From: Paramacrobiotus metropolitanus | Taxonomy: Eukaryota > Tardigrada > Eutardigrada > Parachela > Macrobiotidae | Direction: 5' to 3' | Length of the DNA stretch: 64,000 bases | Assembly: GCF_019649055.1 (NCBI RefSeq) | Contig: NW_026570275.1 | Location: 868,001 to 932,000, forward strand | Shown here: positions 63,683 through 64,000 of the stretch, in pieces | Position numbering within the stretch: position 1 is the stretch's first letter | Layout of the letters: each line of letters begins with the position of its first letter | The notes under the pieces: model-generated | Database searches by the model: none | Seen by the model: only the letters and a program-made list of their open reading frames with translations | Told to the model about the DNA's origin: nothing | Position numbers and translations under genes: made by a program

Positions 63683-64000
63683 CAGGACGTCAAGTTCGGG
63701 CATTTGATATACTCGTAACCGTGCACCGTGCGCTTTAAATAATAAGTTTTTGAATCTTCGAGACGTTGTTGTTAGTGATGTCCCGGGAACTGTTGTTGTT
63801 ATTCTTGAGTAGGTATGTATATAGTATTTGTTGTTTTGAACGGTGCTAAAAAAACCCTGTATGGGCATGGATTACTCAGCTTCATGTAAAATCACTTTGC
63901 GCCGCGCTTATATTCTTTTATACATGTACTAATGTGCGAGACGGATGTGTTTTTTGTCTGAACAATCAGGGTTAACTGTCTCGGCAAATTTTGTTTCTGT
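63683..64000. other. No gene recognised
   Basis: AT-rich window end; nothing seen. Confidence 0.5.

Overview
This window looks like a transposon-rich, gene-poor stretch of an animal genome, most likely an invertebrate. I see no bacterial gene layout. Almost every reading frame I can name belongs to a eukaryotic transposable element: Ty3/gypsy-type LTR elements, one with an envelope gene; non-LTR elements with a restriction-like endonuclease; a LINE ORF1; Helitrons; Tc1/mariner elements; fold-back elements; and a trace of a Polinton DNA polymerase. I cannot name the species. No rRNA, tRNA or CRISPR was recognised. The only fair candidate for a host gene is a small RING-finger frame at 57.8-58.1 kb.

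Layout. 0-6 kb: one copy of an unknown multi-copy protein family (957-1290), a 105-bp minisatellite (about 4.26-4.57 kb) and a Polinton PolB trace (about 4.6-4.87 kb, minus). 6-11 kb: a non-LTR reverse-transcriptase tail, a gypsy integrase on the minus strand and a gag remnant on the plus strand. 10.9-14.04 kb: a minus-strand LTR element with one LTR, a primer-binding site, a leader full of small hairpins and a long open gag. 14-22.4 kb: mostly unassigned DNA with one Helitron 3' end. 22.7-29.9 kb: a plus-strand gypsy-type element with long pol and env frames. 29.9-33 kb: an unassigned 289-residue frame and a decayed Tc1 element. 33.3-35.15 kb: a 1.86-kb fold-back element. 35.4-39 kb: a second copy of the unknown protein family, scattered retroelement remains and a mariner fragment.

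39.15-50.3 kb holds two diverged copies of one composite block (about 39.15-45.32 and 46.25-50.31 kb). The first copy carries extra insertions: two Helitron 3' ends, a second non-LTR tail and a 572-bp TA-flanked MITE whose empty site survives in the second copy. 50.7-52.4 kb holds Helitron replicase remains. 54-55.3 kb is a relative of the 9-10.9 kb gag remnant. 55.5-55.9 kb is an unusual inverted tandem repeat. 56-64 kb has small unassigned frames, two more copies of the unknown family's core hairpin, and a gypsy RNase H remnant.

The parts do not form a host pathway. They are layers of insertion, duplication and decay. The least explained items are the four-copy hairpin/protein core, the two fold-back elements, the hairpin-studded LTR leader, the SDSD-type inverted tandem repeat and the 289-residue threonine-tailed frame.
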